Positions 24,509 through 32,546 of a stretch of DNA of 64,000 nucleotides are shown here, in pieces (the first letter of the stretch is position 1; the number at the start of each line of letters is the position of its first letter). The position numbers and the translations under genes were made by a program. Under the pieces are notes generated by a model that had not been told where the DNA came from, made no database searches, and saw nothing but the letters and a program-made list of their open reading frames with translations. The stretch lies in the NCBI GenBank assembly GCA_023411715.1, contig JAEYOM010000014.1:1-64000 (forward strand), written 5' to 3'. This DNA comes from Bacillota bacterium (GTDB lineage Bacteria > Bacillota > Clostridia > Acetivibrionales > DTU013).

Positions 24509-25678
24509 ATGCCAAGATTTACGTTACCAAGGGATATATACTGGGGGCCTGATGCCATGGAGGAGCTTAAATGCCTCAAAGGCCGCAGGAAAGCAATAAT
24601 AGTTACGGGTGGCTCTTCAATGCAGAAGTATGGTTTTCTGGACAAGCTTGAGAGTATATTGAGGGAAGCCGGACTTGAAACCAAAAGGTTCGAGGGCGTC
24701 GAGCCCGATCCGTCGATCGAAACTGTCATGAACGGAGCAAAGGCGATGCTGGAATTCCAGCCTGATGTTATCGTCTCGATAGGCGGAGGTTCGCCGATTG
24801 ACGCCGCCAAGGCCATGTGGGTCTTTTATGAATACCCGGAATTGACATTCGAAGATATAAAGACTCCTTTTTCAATGCCCAAACTAAGGCAGAAGGCGAT
24901 ATTTGTAGCAGTGCCGTCAACAAGCGGAACGGCTACCGAGGTCACTGCGTTCTCTGTTATAACGGATTACTCCACAAAAATCAAATATCCTCTCGCTGAC
25001 TTCGAAATAACGCCCGACATTGCCATAATAGATTCATCGCTGGCATATACGATGCCGAAGACACTGACTGCACATACCGGAATGGATGCGCTTACTCACG
25101 CTATTGAGGCATATGTCGCGTCGGCAAGGTCAAGCTTTTCAGATCCTCTTGCAATGGAAGCCATCCAGATGGTGTTTGAAAACCTTGTTGACTCATATAA
25201 CGGTGACAAAAAGGCAAGAGATGAAATGCACATCGCACAGTGCCTTGCAGGCATGGCCTTCAGCAATGCTTTGCTGGGAATTGCACACAGCCTGGCACAC
25301 AAGATCGGCGCCCAGTTTGACGTACCGCACGGCTGCTGCAACGCCATTCTTCTGCCGTATGTCATAAAGTACAATTCAAAGGCATGTATGGACAGATATG
25401 CCGGGATCGCAAGACGACTCGGATTAAAAGGCGAGTCGGACAAGCAGCTTACGGATGCTTTGATCGAGGAAATAGACAAACTCAACGCGAGGCTTGGTAT
25501 TGCGAAAACCTTTAAGGAACATGGCGTTAAAGAAGAAACTTTTGCGTCGGAGGCCGACTTTATCGCAGAGAATGCTTTCAAAGATCCGTGCACAGGATCG
25601 AATCCCAGGCAGACCAGCCCTTCGGACCTTAAGAAGATACTCGAATGCACAATGTATGGGATCGATATAAATTTCTAA
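24509..25678 (+). CDS. iron-containing alcohol dehydrogenase
   Basis: The 389-residue NAD(P)H-dependent enzyme reduces aldehydes to alcohols in fermentation. Family features are the nucleotide-binding GGSPIDAAKAM, the PSTSGTATEVT stretch, and the metal-binding region with Asp and His residues in GMDALTHAIEAYV, HSLAHKIGAQFDVPHG and a late His near the Cys-rich end. AAAGGAGG lies 9 nt before ATG 24509. It lies directly upstream of the first [FeFe] hydrogenase gene, consistent with disposal of reducing power. Confidence 0.92.
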   Translation: MPRFTLPRDIYWGPDAMEELKCLKGRRKAIIVTGGSSMQKYGFLDKLESILREAGLETKRFEGVEPDPSIETVMNGAKAMLEFQPDVIVSIGGGSPIDAAKAMWVFYEYPELTFEDIKTPFSMPKLRQKAIFVAVPSTSGTATEVTAFSVITDYSTKIKYPLADFEITPDIAIIDSSLAYTMPKTLTAHTGMDALTHAIEAYVASARSSFSDPLAMEAIQMVFENLVDSYNGDKKARDEMHIAQCLAGMAFSNALLGIAHSLAHKIGAQFDVPHGCCNAILLPYVIKYNSKACMDRYAGIARRLGLKGESDKQLTDALIEEIDKLNARLGIAKTFKEHGVKEETFASEADFIAENAFKDPCTGSNPRQTSPSDLKKILECTMYGIDINF

Positions 25679-25696
25679 GGTTTGTCCGGACAATAG

Positions 25697-27148
25697 ATGG
25701 GTGTGAAATGTATGAGGTTATTTGATACTGAGGTTCAGGAACTGAAATATAAAATCATATACGAACTGGTCCGCCTGGCGCTGCAGAAAAAAGTGGACGG
25801 GGCTTTCTATGAAATACCCCGTAAAATAGCTCCGGGGCCTGATGCAACAATGCGGTGCTGCATCTACAAGGAGAGGGCCATAGTCCAGGAACGCCTGAAG
25901 TATGCCATGGAAGACGGCAGCGCCGGCGGAAATGTTGTGCAGGTCATAGATATCGCCTGCGACGAATGCCCCATAGAGCGTTTCAAGGTTACGGAAACCT
26001 GCAGAGGCTGTATAGCTCACAGGTGTCTTATGGCATGCCCGGTAGGAGCCATCAGTTTTGAAAACAAAAAGGCAAGCATCAATACGGAAAAATGTATCGA
26101 ATGCGGCAAATGCATGAGCGCTTGCCCATATAAGGCTATTTCAGAGAATATTCGCCCATGTATAAGAGGCTGTATATCCAACGCTATCTCTATCGATAAA
26201 GACAAAAAAGCGGTAATAAGCGGTGAAAAATGTACGGAATGCGGGGCATGCGTTTATAATTGTCCGTTTGGAGCCATTGTAGACAAGTCCTTTGTGCTTG
26301 ATGCGGTACGGATACTTGAAGGTTCCGAAAACGGAAGAAAGTACAATGTTTACGCGGCGATCGCGCCTTCCATTGTAAGCCAGTTCAGCTATGCGAAAAT
26401 AGAACAGATCGTTGCGGGCTTGAAAAAAATGGGCTTTCATGCGGTGGTTGAGGTTGCCCTGGGAGCGGATATGGTTGTCATGAAGGAAGCTAAAGAGCTT
26501 GCTGAAAAAGGTTTTTTGACAAGCTCCTGCTGCCCGTCGTTCGTAAAATACATCGAGATCAATTTCCCGGAACTCAGGCAGTATATATCGCATAACGCTT
26601 CTCCCATGATCGAACTCGCCAGATTCATAAAGCTCACGGATGAAACTGCAAAAGTCATTTTCATCGGCCCCTGTGTCAGCAAGAAATCGGAATACAGAAA
26701 AAAGGAAAACAAGGGCGCTGTTGACTGCGTCGTAACCTTTGAGGAACTGCAGGCATTGTTCGACGGCATGGGTATAGATGTCGAAAAGCTCGAGGGAGAA
26801 AGCCTGGACAACGCTTCATACTATGGCCGTATTTTTGCAAGAAGCGGAGGCTTGTCCGAGGCTGTCGACAATGTCATAAAGGAAGAAAACCTCGGTATTA
26901 GGGTAAATGCCGAGGTCTGTGATGGAATGGAGCAGTGCAGAATAGCGCTGCTGAAAGCATCAAAAGGCAGGCTCGACAAGAATTTTATCGAAGGGATGGC
27001 ATGTGAGGGCGGATGTATCAACGGAGCGGCATGCCTTCACCACGGGCTCAAAAACAGGGCCGAAGTGGATAAATACGGGAGACAGGCTACGGAACGTAAA
27101 GTCAGGGACGCGTTGATTCCTAATTTATTAGTTAACATAAAGTCATAA
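25697..27148 (+). CDS. monomeric [FeFe] hydrogenase, group-B-like
   Basis: The 483-residue protein has two or three Cys-rich 4Fe-4S motifs (CRGCIAHRCLMACP, CIECGKCMSACP, CTECGACVYNCP) followed by the H-cluster domain. The three H-cluster loops are present: TSSCCPS (Cys278 and Cys279), GPCVSKKSE (Cys326) and EGMACEGGCINGAA (Cys436, Cys440). It should therefore be able to bind the H-cluster, given HydE, HydF and HydG maturases elsewhere in the genome. The group assignment is by architecture. An alternative start is the ATG at 25712 (MRLFDTEVQELKY), which may be the true one. It lies 18 nt after the alcohol dehydrogenase gene. Confidence 0.88.
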   Translation: MGVKCMRLFDTEVQELKYKIIYELVRLALQKKVDGAFYEIPRKIAPGPDATMRCCIYKERAIVQERLKYAMEDGSAGGNVVQVIDIACDECPIERFKVTETCRGCIAHRCLMACPVGAISFENKKASINTEKCIECGKCMSACPYKAISENIRPCIRGCISNAISIDKDKKAVISGEKCTECGACVYNCPFGAIVDKSFVLDAVRILEGSENGRKYNVYAAIAPSIVSQFSYAKIEQIVAGLKKMGFHAVVEVALGADMVVMKEAKELAEKGFLTSSCCPSFVKYIEINFPELRQYISHNASPMIELARFIKLTDETAKVIFIGPCVSKKSEYRKKENKGAVDCVVTFEELQALFDGMGIDVEKLEGESLDNASYYGRIFARSGGLSEAVDNVIKEENLGIRVNAEVCDGMEQCRIALLKASKGRLDKNFIEGMACEGGCINGAACLHHGLKNRAEVDKYGRQATERKVRDALIPNLLVNIKS

Positions 27149-27177
27149 TTGACAACCAATTTAGACATATGTATAAT
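27149..27177 (+). promoter_or_regulatory. consensus sigma-A promoter of the sensory hydrogenase operon
   Basis: TTGACA (27149-27154), a 17-bp spacer and TATAAT (27172-27177) form a full consensus promoter. It begins at the last base of the preceding hydrogenase stop codon and lies about 50 nt before ATG 27225. It should drive the four-gene run to 31926. Confidence 0.85.
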
Positions 27178-27224
27178 TATTTTGAACTTATTTAACGTTC
27201 GGCAATAAGGTTGGAGGAATATAA

Positions 27225-27473
27225 ATGCTTCAAATATATATTTGTGTTGGAAGCTCATGCCACTTGAAAGGCTCGTATCAGATCATCAAAGTTTTTGAAG
27301 AACTCATTAAAGAATACAAGCTTGAGGATAAGGCAGAACTGAAGGCTTCATTCTGCCTTGGCCGCTGCACCAAAGGAGTGTCGGTAAAGGTAGGGGACGA
27401 GTTCCTGGAAGGACTGACGGTTTCAAACGCAAGGGAAATGTTTGAGGAGCATATAGTTAGAAGGTTGGAGTAA
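27225..27473 (+). CDS. thioredoxin-like 2Fe-2S protein (NuoE C-terminal type)
   Basis: The 82-residue protein carries CVGSSCHLKGS near the start and FCLGRCTKGVSV in the middle, the four-Cys 2Fe-2S pattern of the NuoE/HoxE thioredoxin-like ferredoxin family. It probably shuttles electrons for the neighbouring hydrogenase-like proteins. GGAGG lies 8 nt before ATG 27225. The stop TAA overlaps the next ATG by one base. Confidence 0.9.
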   Translation: MLQIYICVGSSCHLKGSYQIIKVFEELIKEYKLEDKAELKASFCLGRCTKGVSVKVGDEFLEGLTVSNAREMFEEHIVRRLE

Positions 27474-29194
27474 TGGGTACTATCCAATTCAAGAAAGCAA
27501 ACTGTAAAAACTGCTACAAGTGTATAAGAAGCTGTCCTGTCAAAGCAATTGCCTTCAGTAACGATCAGGCCGAGATCGTAGAAGGGGATTGCATGCTCTG
27601 CGGCAATTGCCTTAAGGTATGCCCACAAAACGCCAAAACAGTAAAAAATGACATAGATACAGTAAGATCGTTTATAAGGAAAAAGGAGAAGGTGTATGTA
27701 AGTCTTGCGCCCTCCTTTATTTCCGTTTACGGGAAAAATGACGGTAAATGGCTGTTTTCCGCATTAAAAAAGCTCGGCTGCACATATGTCGAAGAAACTG
27801 CGATAGGGGCGGCGGAGGTTTCAAGACAATATGAAAAGCTGATGGAAGCCGGAAAAATGAAAAATATCATAACTTCGGCATGCGCATCTATTATATTCCT
27901 TATAGAAAAGCACTATCCGGAGTTGATCAACCAGCTTGCTCCCGTCGTTTCCCCTATGATAGCCCATGCAAAAATGCTCAGGCAGACATACGGCCAGAGG
28001 ATAAGGGTGGTCTTCATAGGACCGTGCCTGTCAAAAAAAGATGAATGCAATGATTTTCGAAATACTGGTGAAGTCGATGCGGTGCTCACTTTTGAAGAGC
28101 TTGAGGAATGGCTGGAATCGGAGGGCATCAGCGAGAATGATGATTTTGACGGTGAAATAAAAGCTCGGGACGAAATGACGGCAAGAATTTACCCGGCTCC
28201 GGGCGGGATCCTTAAAACGATAGGCGGCAGATACAAAAAAATGTACAAATGCATCAGCATCGGCGGTGTAGACAGCTGTATCGACGTGCTGGAATCCATT
28301 AAAGCGGGCTCGATCGAGAAATATTTTATTGAAATGAACAGCTGCAGGGAAGGCTGTATCGGAGGCCCGTGCATGAAAACCAACGACGGCGGGTTCCTTA
28401 AGGCGAGGGAGAAACTGATCGAGTACTACAGGACAAATGCAGGGAGTCCCGGCCTTGTAATGGACATGAGCGACAGGATCGATTTCGGAAAGAAATTTAT
28501 AGACAGATCGAAGAGAAACAACCTGCCCTCGGAGAATGCCATACAGGCGATCCTCAACAGCATTGGAAAATATACCAAAGACAAGGAACTGAACTGCGGA
28601 GCATGCGGTTACCAGACCTGCAGAGACAAGGCGATTGCGGTATATAACGGCAAGGCTCAGCTTTATATGTGCCTTCCGTACATGAGGGAGCGGGCGGAAT
28701 CGATTTCGAACCTCATTATTAACACTACTCCCAACGCTATTTTCGCTCTTGACAGCGAACTGCACATACAGGAGGCTAACACGGCCGCTCGCAAAATGTT
28801 CGGCCTGGGGCCGGAGGACGTTACCGGAAAGCACATTTACGAACTGCTTGAATGTGGGGATTTTCAGACTGTTCTGGAAGAGCGCTCGAACATTTACGAT
28901 AAAAAATACTATTACGACAAGTATGGTATAACTGTCGAGCAGTCGGTCATTTTCATACCGGAGCAGAATGTAACCGTAGTTATTGTCAGGGATATTACGG
29001 AAGAAGAAGAACGGCGACGTTTAGCGCACGAAATAAGGGCCGAAAATGTGGAATTGGCACAGAAGGTAATTGAAAAACAGATGAGGGTGGCGCAGGAAAT
29101 AGCGAGTCTCCTGGGCGAGACGACGGCAGAAACCAAAGTCGCGCTCACCAAACTGAAGAAATCGATTATGTCTGAGGTGAATGACGGCAGATGA
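27473..29194 (+). CDS. sensory-type [FeFe] hydrogenase with PAS domain (HydS-like, group C)
   Basis: Residues about 1-60 hold two 4Fe-4S motifs. Residues 80-330 form the H-cluster domain with Cys137 (TSACAS), Cys185 (GPCLSKKDE), Cys291 and Cys295 (NSCREGCIGG). The position of the proton-relay Cys in loop 1 is Ala136, as known for sensory group C enzymes, so turnover should be low. Residues about 375-400 (CGACGYQTCRDKAIAV) form a further 4Fe-4S domain, followed by a PAS domain (about 410-510) and a short coiled tail. It probably senses H2 or redox state and signals to the PP2C phosphatase encoded next, whose start overlaps its stop. Confidence 0.88.
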   Translation: MGTIQFKKANCKNCYKCIRSCPVKAIAFSNDQAEIVEGDCMLCGNCLKVCPQNAKTVKNDIDTVRSFIRKKEKVYVSLAPSFISVYGKNDGKWLFSALKKLGCTYVEETAIGAAEVSRQYEKLMEAGKMKNIITSACASIIFLIEKHYPELINQLAPVVSPMIAHAKMLRQTYGQRIRVVFIGPCLSKKDECNDFRNTGEVDAVLTFEELEEWLESEGISENDDFDGEIKARDEMTARIYPAPGGILKTIGGRYKKMYKCISIGGVDSCIDVLESIKAGSIEKYFIEMNSCREGCIGGPCMKTNDGGFLKAREKLIEYYRTNAGSPGLVMDMSDRIDFGKKFIDRSKRNNLPSENAIQAILNSIGKYTKDKELNCGACGYQTCRDKAIAVYNGKAQLYMCLPYMRERAESISNLIINTTPNAIFALDSELHIQEANTAARKMFGLGPEDVTGKHIYELLECGDFQTVLEERSNIYDKKYYYDKYGITVEQSVIFIPEQNVTVVIVRDITEEEERRRLAHEIRAENVELAQKVIEKQMRVAQEIASLLGETTAETKVALTKLKKSIMSEVNDGR

Positions 29195-30363
29195 GCCTTT
29201 ATATAGACGTGGGATACGAAAATCTGAATAAATACGGCGAAGAGCTTTGCGGGGACAAGCTCGAAGTCATCAGAAACAGGGATTCGGTGATCCTTGTTTT
29301 GGCTGACGGTCTGGGAAGCGGCGTTAAAGCCAACATACTGTCGACGCTTACGTCAAAGATCATCGGGACCATCCTGGCAAACGGTCTCGAGATCGAGGAA
29401 GCCGTCGATACCATAGCCAATACTCTGCCCGTCTGCAGGGAGAGGAACATAGCATATTCGACCTTTACAATTCTGCAGATATTTGTTTCCGGAGACGGCT
29501 ACCTGGCGGAGTTCGACAACCCTTCGGTTTTCAGGTTCAGAAAGGGAAAGTCGATGCCGATAGAAACGGACAGCAGGGAAATATGCGGGAAAATCATAAG
29601 AGAGGCAAGATTTGAAGTCAATCAGGACGACCTTTTCGTCCTGGCCAGCGACGGAGCAGTACATGCGGGTATAGGCCACGCACTGAATCTCGGCTGGCAG
29701 TGGGAAAACATCAATGAATATATTCAGAGGACATTCAGGAGCGAAATGACGTCAAAAGCGTTGGCAAAGCTGATTCTTTCGGCCTGCGACAACCTTTACT
29801 GCCATGAACCGGGAGATGATACTACGATTGCGGCGGTAAAAATCAAAAGAATGGCCAATGTCAACATAATGGTGGGGCCGCCGGTGGATGCGCGGATGGA
29901 TAAAGCAGTAGTGGACCGCTTCGTTTCGGAAGAAGGAAGGAAGGTAGTATGTGGCGGAACCACATCCCAGATCGTTGCAAGGGAATTGGGGAAGGAAATG
30001 GTGGCCAATTTCAAATACTACAATCCGGAAATACCTCCGATGGCTGAAATCGAAGGGATCGATCTGACTACGGAAGGTGTGCTGACTTTGAGGGAAGCTC
30101 TGAATCTTATTAAAATCTGCATTTCAAATGAAAGCACAATGAAGGATTTCATTCACCTTGATAAGAAGGATGGCGCCTCCAGGCTGGCAAAATTTTTGAT
30201 CGAAGAGGGCACGAATATAAACTTTTTCGTTGGAAGAGCCATCAATCCCGCGCATCAGGATCCAGATTTCCCGTTCAATCTGGGACTAAAGCTGAAACTT
30301 GTGGAGGATATGGCGGAATGCATCAGAAGCATGGGAAAACAGGTAAATATAGAATATAACTAA
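29191..30363 (+). CDS. SpoIIE/PP2C-type serine phosphatase with C-terminal redox-partner-like domain
   Basis: The 390-residue protein starts with a SpoIIE-like PP2C domain. The metal-binding Asp lies in LVLADGLGSGVKA, another in LFVLASDGAVHAG, and GDDTTIAAVKI closes the domain near 225. Residues about 230-390 form a separate alpha/beta region (GPPVDARMDKAVVDRFV, VVCGGTTSQIVAREL) seen with such phosphatases in hydrogenase operons. It would dephosphorylate a Ser/Thr target, perhaps an anti-anti-sigma-like protein, under control of the upstream sensory hydrogenase. This matches the phosphatase-linked C3 class of [FeFe] sensors known from hydrogenase classification. Confidence 0.85.
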   Translation: MSLYIDVGYENLNKYGEELCGDKLEVIRNRDSVILVLADGLGSGVKANILSTLTSKIIGTILANGLEIEEAVDTIANTLPVCRERNIAYSTFTILQIFVSGDGYLAEFDNPSVFRFRKGKSMPIETDSREICGKIIREARFEVNQDDLFVLASDGAVHAGIGHALNLGWQWENINEYIQRTFRSEMTSKALAKLILSACDNLYCHEPGDDTTIAAVKIKRMANVNIMVGPPVDARMDKAVVDRFVSEEGRKVVCGGTTSQIVARELGKEMVANFKYYNPEIPPMAEIEGIDLTTEGVLTLREALNLIKICISNESTMKDFIHLDKKDGASRLAKFLIEEGTNINFFVGRAINPAHQDPDFPFNLGLKLKLVEDMAECIRSMGKQVNIEYN

Positions 30364-30405
30364 TAATTTGGCATTGCTGGATATAGCTTAACCGGAAAGG
30401 TAACT

Positions 30406-31926
30406 ATGGGTCTCAGGACAATTGTCTTAAAAATTTATAAGCCCGGAAGAGAAAAAAAAAGGATCCTCGACGAGGCCATATACAATTACAGCGAGGCATT
30501 CAGATTCCTTATGGACAGAGCACGCCGCGAGATAGACGTAATCGGCGGGAACTACCGGCTTGCGAGCGGTCCTTACAGGGCGGGCGCGCTCATGAAATGG
30601 GTGGACAGGGATCTGAGTGAAGAACTGGATCGTTTCAAGGTCCAACCCTTCAAGGATTCACTGAAATTCGAACTGGGAATGGTCCTGGCGGGTTACCTGA
30701 ACCTTAAGGAAACAGGTGCTGATGCAAGGATCCCGAGGGCGGGAGGCAGTGCTGAAAGACCGGTATACTTTTGCCGGTATGATACGCGAAGGAGCTACTG
30801 CCTGCTTTATGACAGAGAGAAAAACAGGTATTGGGCAAAGCTTTACCTTATGAACAAGGACGCAGCCAGAACCACGGATATTAAGACATATGGCGGAAAC
30901 AGGCTGGAGTATGTATGCGAGGGGTCAGGGACTTTCAAATCCAACAGACGTAAAGTAAACTACATTATAGTGCCGCTGTCCTTCGGAAAATATCAGGAGC
31001 GTTTTTTGAGGGATGCGCTCATTGACCCGAAAATACTTAGAACAGCCCGTCTTATGAAGCGAGGTAAGGACTATTATCTTGCCGTTAGTATAGATTCGGG
31101 CAAAGAGGAAGCGTTGGCGGCCGAAACCTATATAGGGGTCGTCAGAGGACTTGATAACGGTCTGGTCTATACAACCGTGGATAAAAACGGCGATATTATC
31201 GGATCCGGGCCCATACCCGGCTCAGTCGGTCCGGATGGAAAGGCGGCGTCGCTTCACGAATTGCACAAGGCGGCATCACTTCACGAATTGCACAAGGCGG
31301 CGAACTATATTACTGAAATCGCGCAAAAAAACAGATCCCAGGTAATAGTGCAGAACCTTGTAAAAATGGGCGATGAGATACGCTGGTCCGGCATCAGCGG
31401 GAATGAATGCCGTCCTGTCTATGACCGCCGGACCTATATACGGCTCGCGGAGCTCCTGGACTACAAACTGGAAGGCATGGGTTTGCCCTCTCCGGTCAGG
31501 GTAAGTTCCTCGGATATTTTCTACAGATGCTTCGATTGCGGTTTTTACTCCAAAAAGAACAGGTTCGGCAGAGATATGTTCATATGCACCAAATGCGGCG
31601 CGACAATGGGGATCGAAGAACTTGGCAGCCTTAATCTTGCAAGGAAGTTGATCAGGTACGGCAAATCCAGGATCAGGGTCACGGCAGCTGTAACACCCGG
31701 AGGGACCAGATTTACAAGCAAGCTGATAGGACTTGACTGTTTCATTCCTCATAATGAAAATCAGCCTGAAGTGCTGAGACAGGAGATACAAAGGCTCATT
31801 GAAGACATGAGGCAAAGCAGGAAGGCTGGGGAGATGCTCCGCGGCAATGAATATAAAAGACGGAGCAGCTTGCTGAAGAAATTCGGGCGCTCAGCCGATT
31901 GTATGGATTTGATCGAATTTATATAG
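30406..31926 (+). CDS. TnpB/Cas12-like protein with apparently inactivated RuvC site
   Basis: The 506-residue protein has a helical N-terminal half, a split RuvC-like C-terminal half and a four-Cys zinc ribbon (Cys375, Cys378, Cys394, Cys397), the order found in TnpB and type V effectors. The catalytic positions look replaced: RuvC-I reads IGVVRG (Val246 where Asp is expected), RuvC-II reads VIVQNL (Gln316 for Glu), RuvC-III reads GSLNLARK (Ser408 for Asp). It probably binds a guide RNA and DNA without cutting, like the known TnpB-derived repressors (TldR). It lies 42 nt after the phosphatase gene, likely in the same operon, with GGAAAGG before the ATG. No TnpA or IS ends are seen, suggesting domestication. 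A 27-bp duplication lies within it. Fold and residue alignment are by eye. Confidence 0.72.
   Translation: MGLRTIVLKIYKPGREKKRILDEAIYNYSEAFRFLMDRARREIDVIGGNYRLASGPYRAGALMKWVDRDLSEELDRFKVQPFKDSLKFELGMVLAGYLNLKETGADARIPRAGGSAERPVYFCRYDTRRSYCLLYDREKNRYWAKLYLMNKDAARTTDIKTYGGNRLEYVCEGSGTFKSNRRKVNYIIVPLSFGKYQERFLRDALIDPKILRTARLMKRGKDYYLAVSIDSGKEEALAAETYIGVVRGLDNGLVYTTVDKNGDIIGSGPIPGSVGPDGKAASLHELHKAASLHELHKAANYITEIAQKNRSQVIVQNLVKMGDEIRWSGISGNECRPVYDRRTYIRLAELLDYKLEGMGLPSPVRVSSSDIFYRCFDCGFYSKKNRFGRDMFICTKCGATMGIEELGSLNLARKLIRYGKSRIRVTAAVTPGGTRFTSKLIGLDCFIPHNENQPEVLRQEIQRLIEDMRQSRKAGEMLRGNEYKRRSSLLKKFGRSADCMDLIEFI
31240..31300 (+). repeat. 27-bp tandem duplication inside the TnpB-like gene
   Basis: Two copies of a 27-bp unit (31240-31266 and 31267-31293, two differences) encode KAASLHELH twice. 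They lie between RuvC-I and RuvC-II and keep the frame. Confidence 0.9.
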
Positions 31927-31937
31927 TATAATGGATT

Positions 31938-32060
31938 ACGTTATTTGCTGTCACACTATGACCGGTTCGGAGTCATCTTACCGAGTAAGGCGTCCTTTGC
32001 GGACGTAAAAGCACAGCTATCTTGAATGCCCCATGGATGTACATCATGGGGCATTTTAAT
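31938..32060 (+). ncRNA. candidate structured RNA downstream of TnpB-like gene
   Basis: A TATAAT (31927-31932) overlaps the TnpB-like stop and could start a transcript near 31938, though the -35 region is poor. The following sequence can form three adjacent hairpins: ATGAC/GTCAT (31958-31976), CTTAC-CGA-GTAAG (31977-31989) and CGTCC/GGACG (31991-32005). These are enclosed by GCTGT (31947-31951) pairing with ACAGC (32013-32017). A strong terminator (32025-32055 plus TTTT) follows. The location fits a guide-type RNA for the TnpB-like protein, but a riboswitch-like leader or an independent small RNA is equally possible. I found no match to a known RNA class. Confidence 0.45.
32025..32060 (+). 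terminator. strong intrinsic terminator
   Basis: AATGCCCCAT (32025-32034) pairs perfectly with ATGGGGCATT (32046-32055). The loop can add GATG/CATC pairs. TTTTAATAT follows. It ends the hydrogenase-sensor/TnpB-like transcript or the candidate RNA. Confidence 0.9.
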
Positions 32061-32062
32061 AT

Positions 32063-32122
32063 ATGGAACATAGCGCAGACTTGTTTAAAAACCGGAGGTG
32101 CTCGATTCACCTCCGGCTTTTA
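32063..32122 (+). repeat. dispersed intergenic element, copy B
   Basis: The core ATGGAACATAGCG-CAGACTTGTTTAAAAA is followed by a perfect 9-bp hairpin, CCGGAGGTG (32092-32100), loop CTCGATT, CACCTCCGG (32108-32116), and CTTTTAT. It is the best-formed copy. Related copies lie at 11568, 40042 and 53239. Confidence 0.75.
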
Positions 32123-32272
32123 TAAATCGGAACAGACCATATCTAATTATCATAGCAAGAGAGCTTTCCAAAATAAGTTAATCGGCATTAAGTTGTTGAA
32201 CACTGCCATTTACTCTAGTATTTTATTGAGAATAAATTTCGAGATAACTTTTTGGAGCAGGAGGCAATTGCT

Positions 32273-32545
32273 ATGAAAATCGAACTGGACACTTACAGCA
32301 ATATATGTGAAACAAAGACTTTTAATATTAATGGGATCAAGGCAACCTACAAGGATTTCGGCCGGAAATCCGACTGCTCGCCTGACAGGAATAAGCCTAA
32401 CTGCTGCGGGAACATGGCGTTTGAACCAAAATGTCATACAGGCGAGGTGCTTAAAAAATACGGGATCACAGCAAAGGAATACAATGGTATATGTGAGCAG
32501 CTGAAGATCTGCATCTCCTTCGGAACGTGCATGCTGTGTTCATAA
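32273..32545 (+). CDS. small cysteine-rich hypothetical protein (90 aa)
   Basis: The protein (MKIELDTYSNICETKTFNI ... KPNCCGNMAFEPKCHTG ... CEQLKICISFGTCMLCS) contains nine Cys, some paired (CC, CxxC), suggesting metal or iron-sulfur binding. ATG 32273 has GGAGCAGGAGG upstream. It lies alone between the TnpB-like region and the CsoR gene. Function unknown. Confidence 0.65.
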   Translation: MKIELDTYSNICETKTFNINGIKATYKDFGRKSDCSPDRNKPNCCGNMAFEPKCHTGEVLKKYGITAKEYNGICEQLKICISFGTCMLCS

Positions 32546-32546
32546 G

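Noticed and set aside
31947..32017. Cloverleaf-like fold considered as a tRNA
   Set aside because: No T-loop TTCRA sequence, only a 5-bp closing stem, a 3-nt middle loop and no CCA-type end; hairpin sizes do not fit a tRNA.
31927..32060. Known riboswitch classes (cyclic di-GMP, fluoride, purine, magnesium, tetrahydrofolate)
   Set aside because: None of the conserved core sequences that I know for these classes is present.
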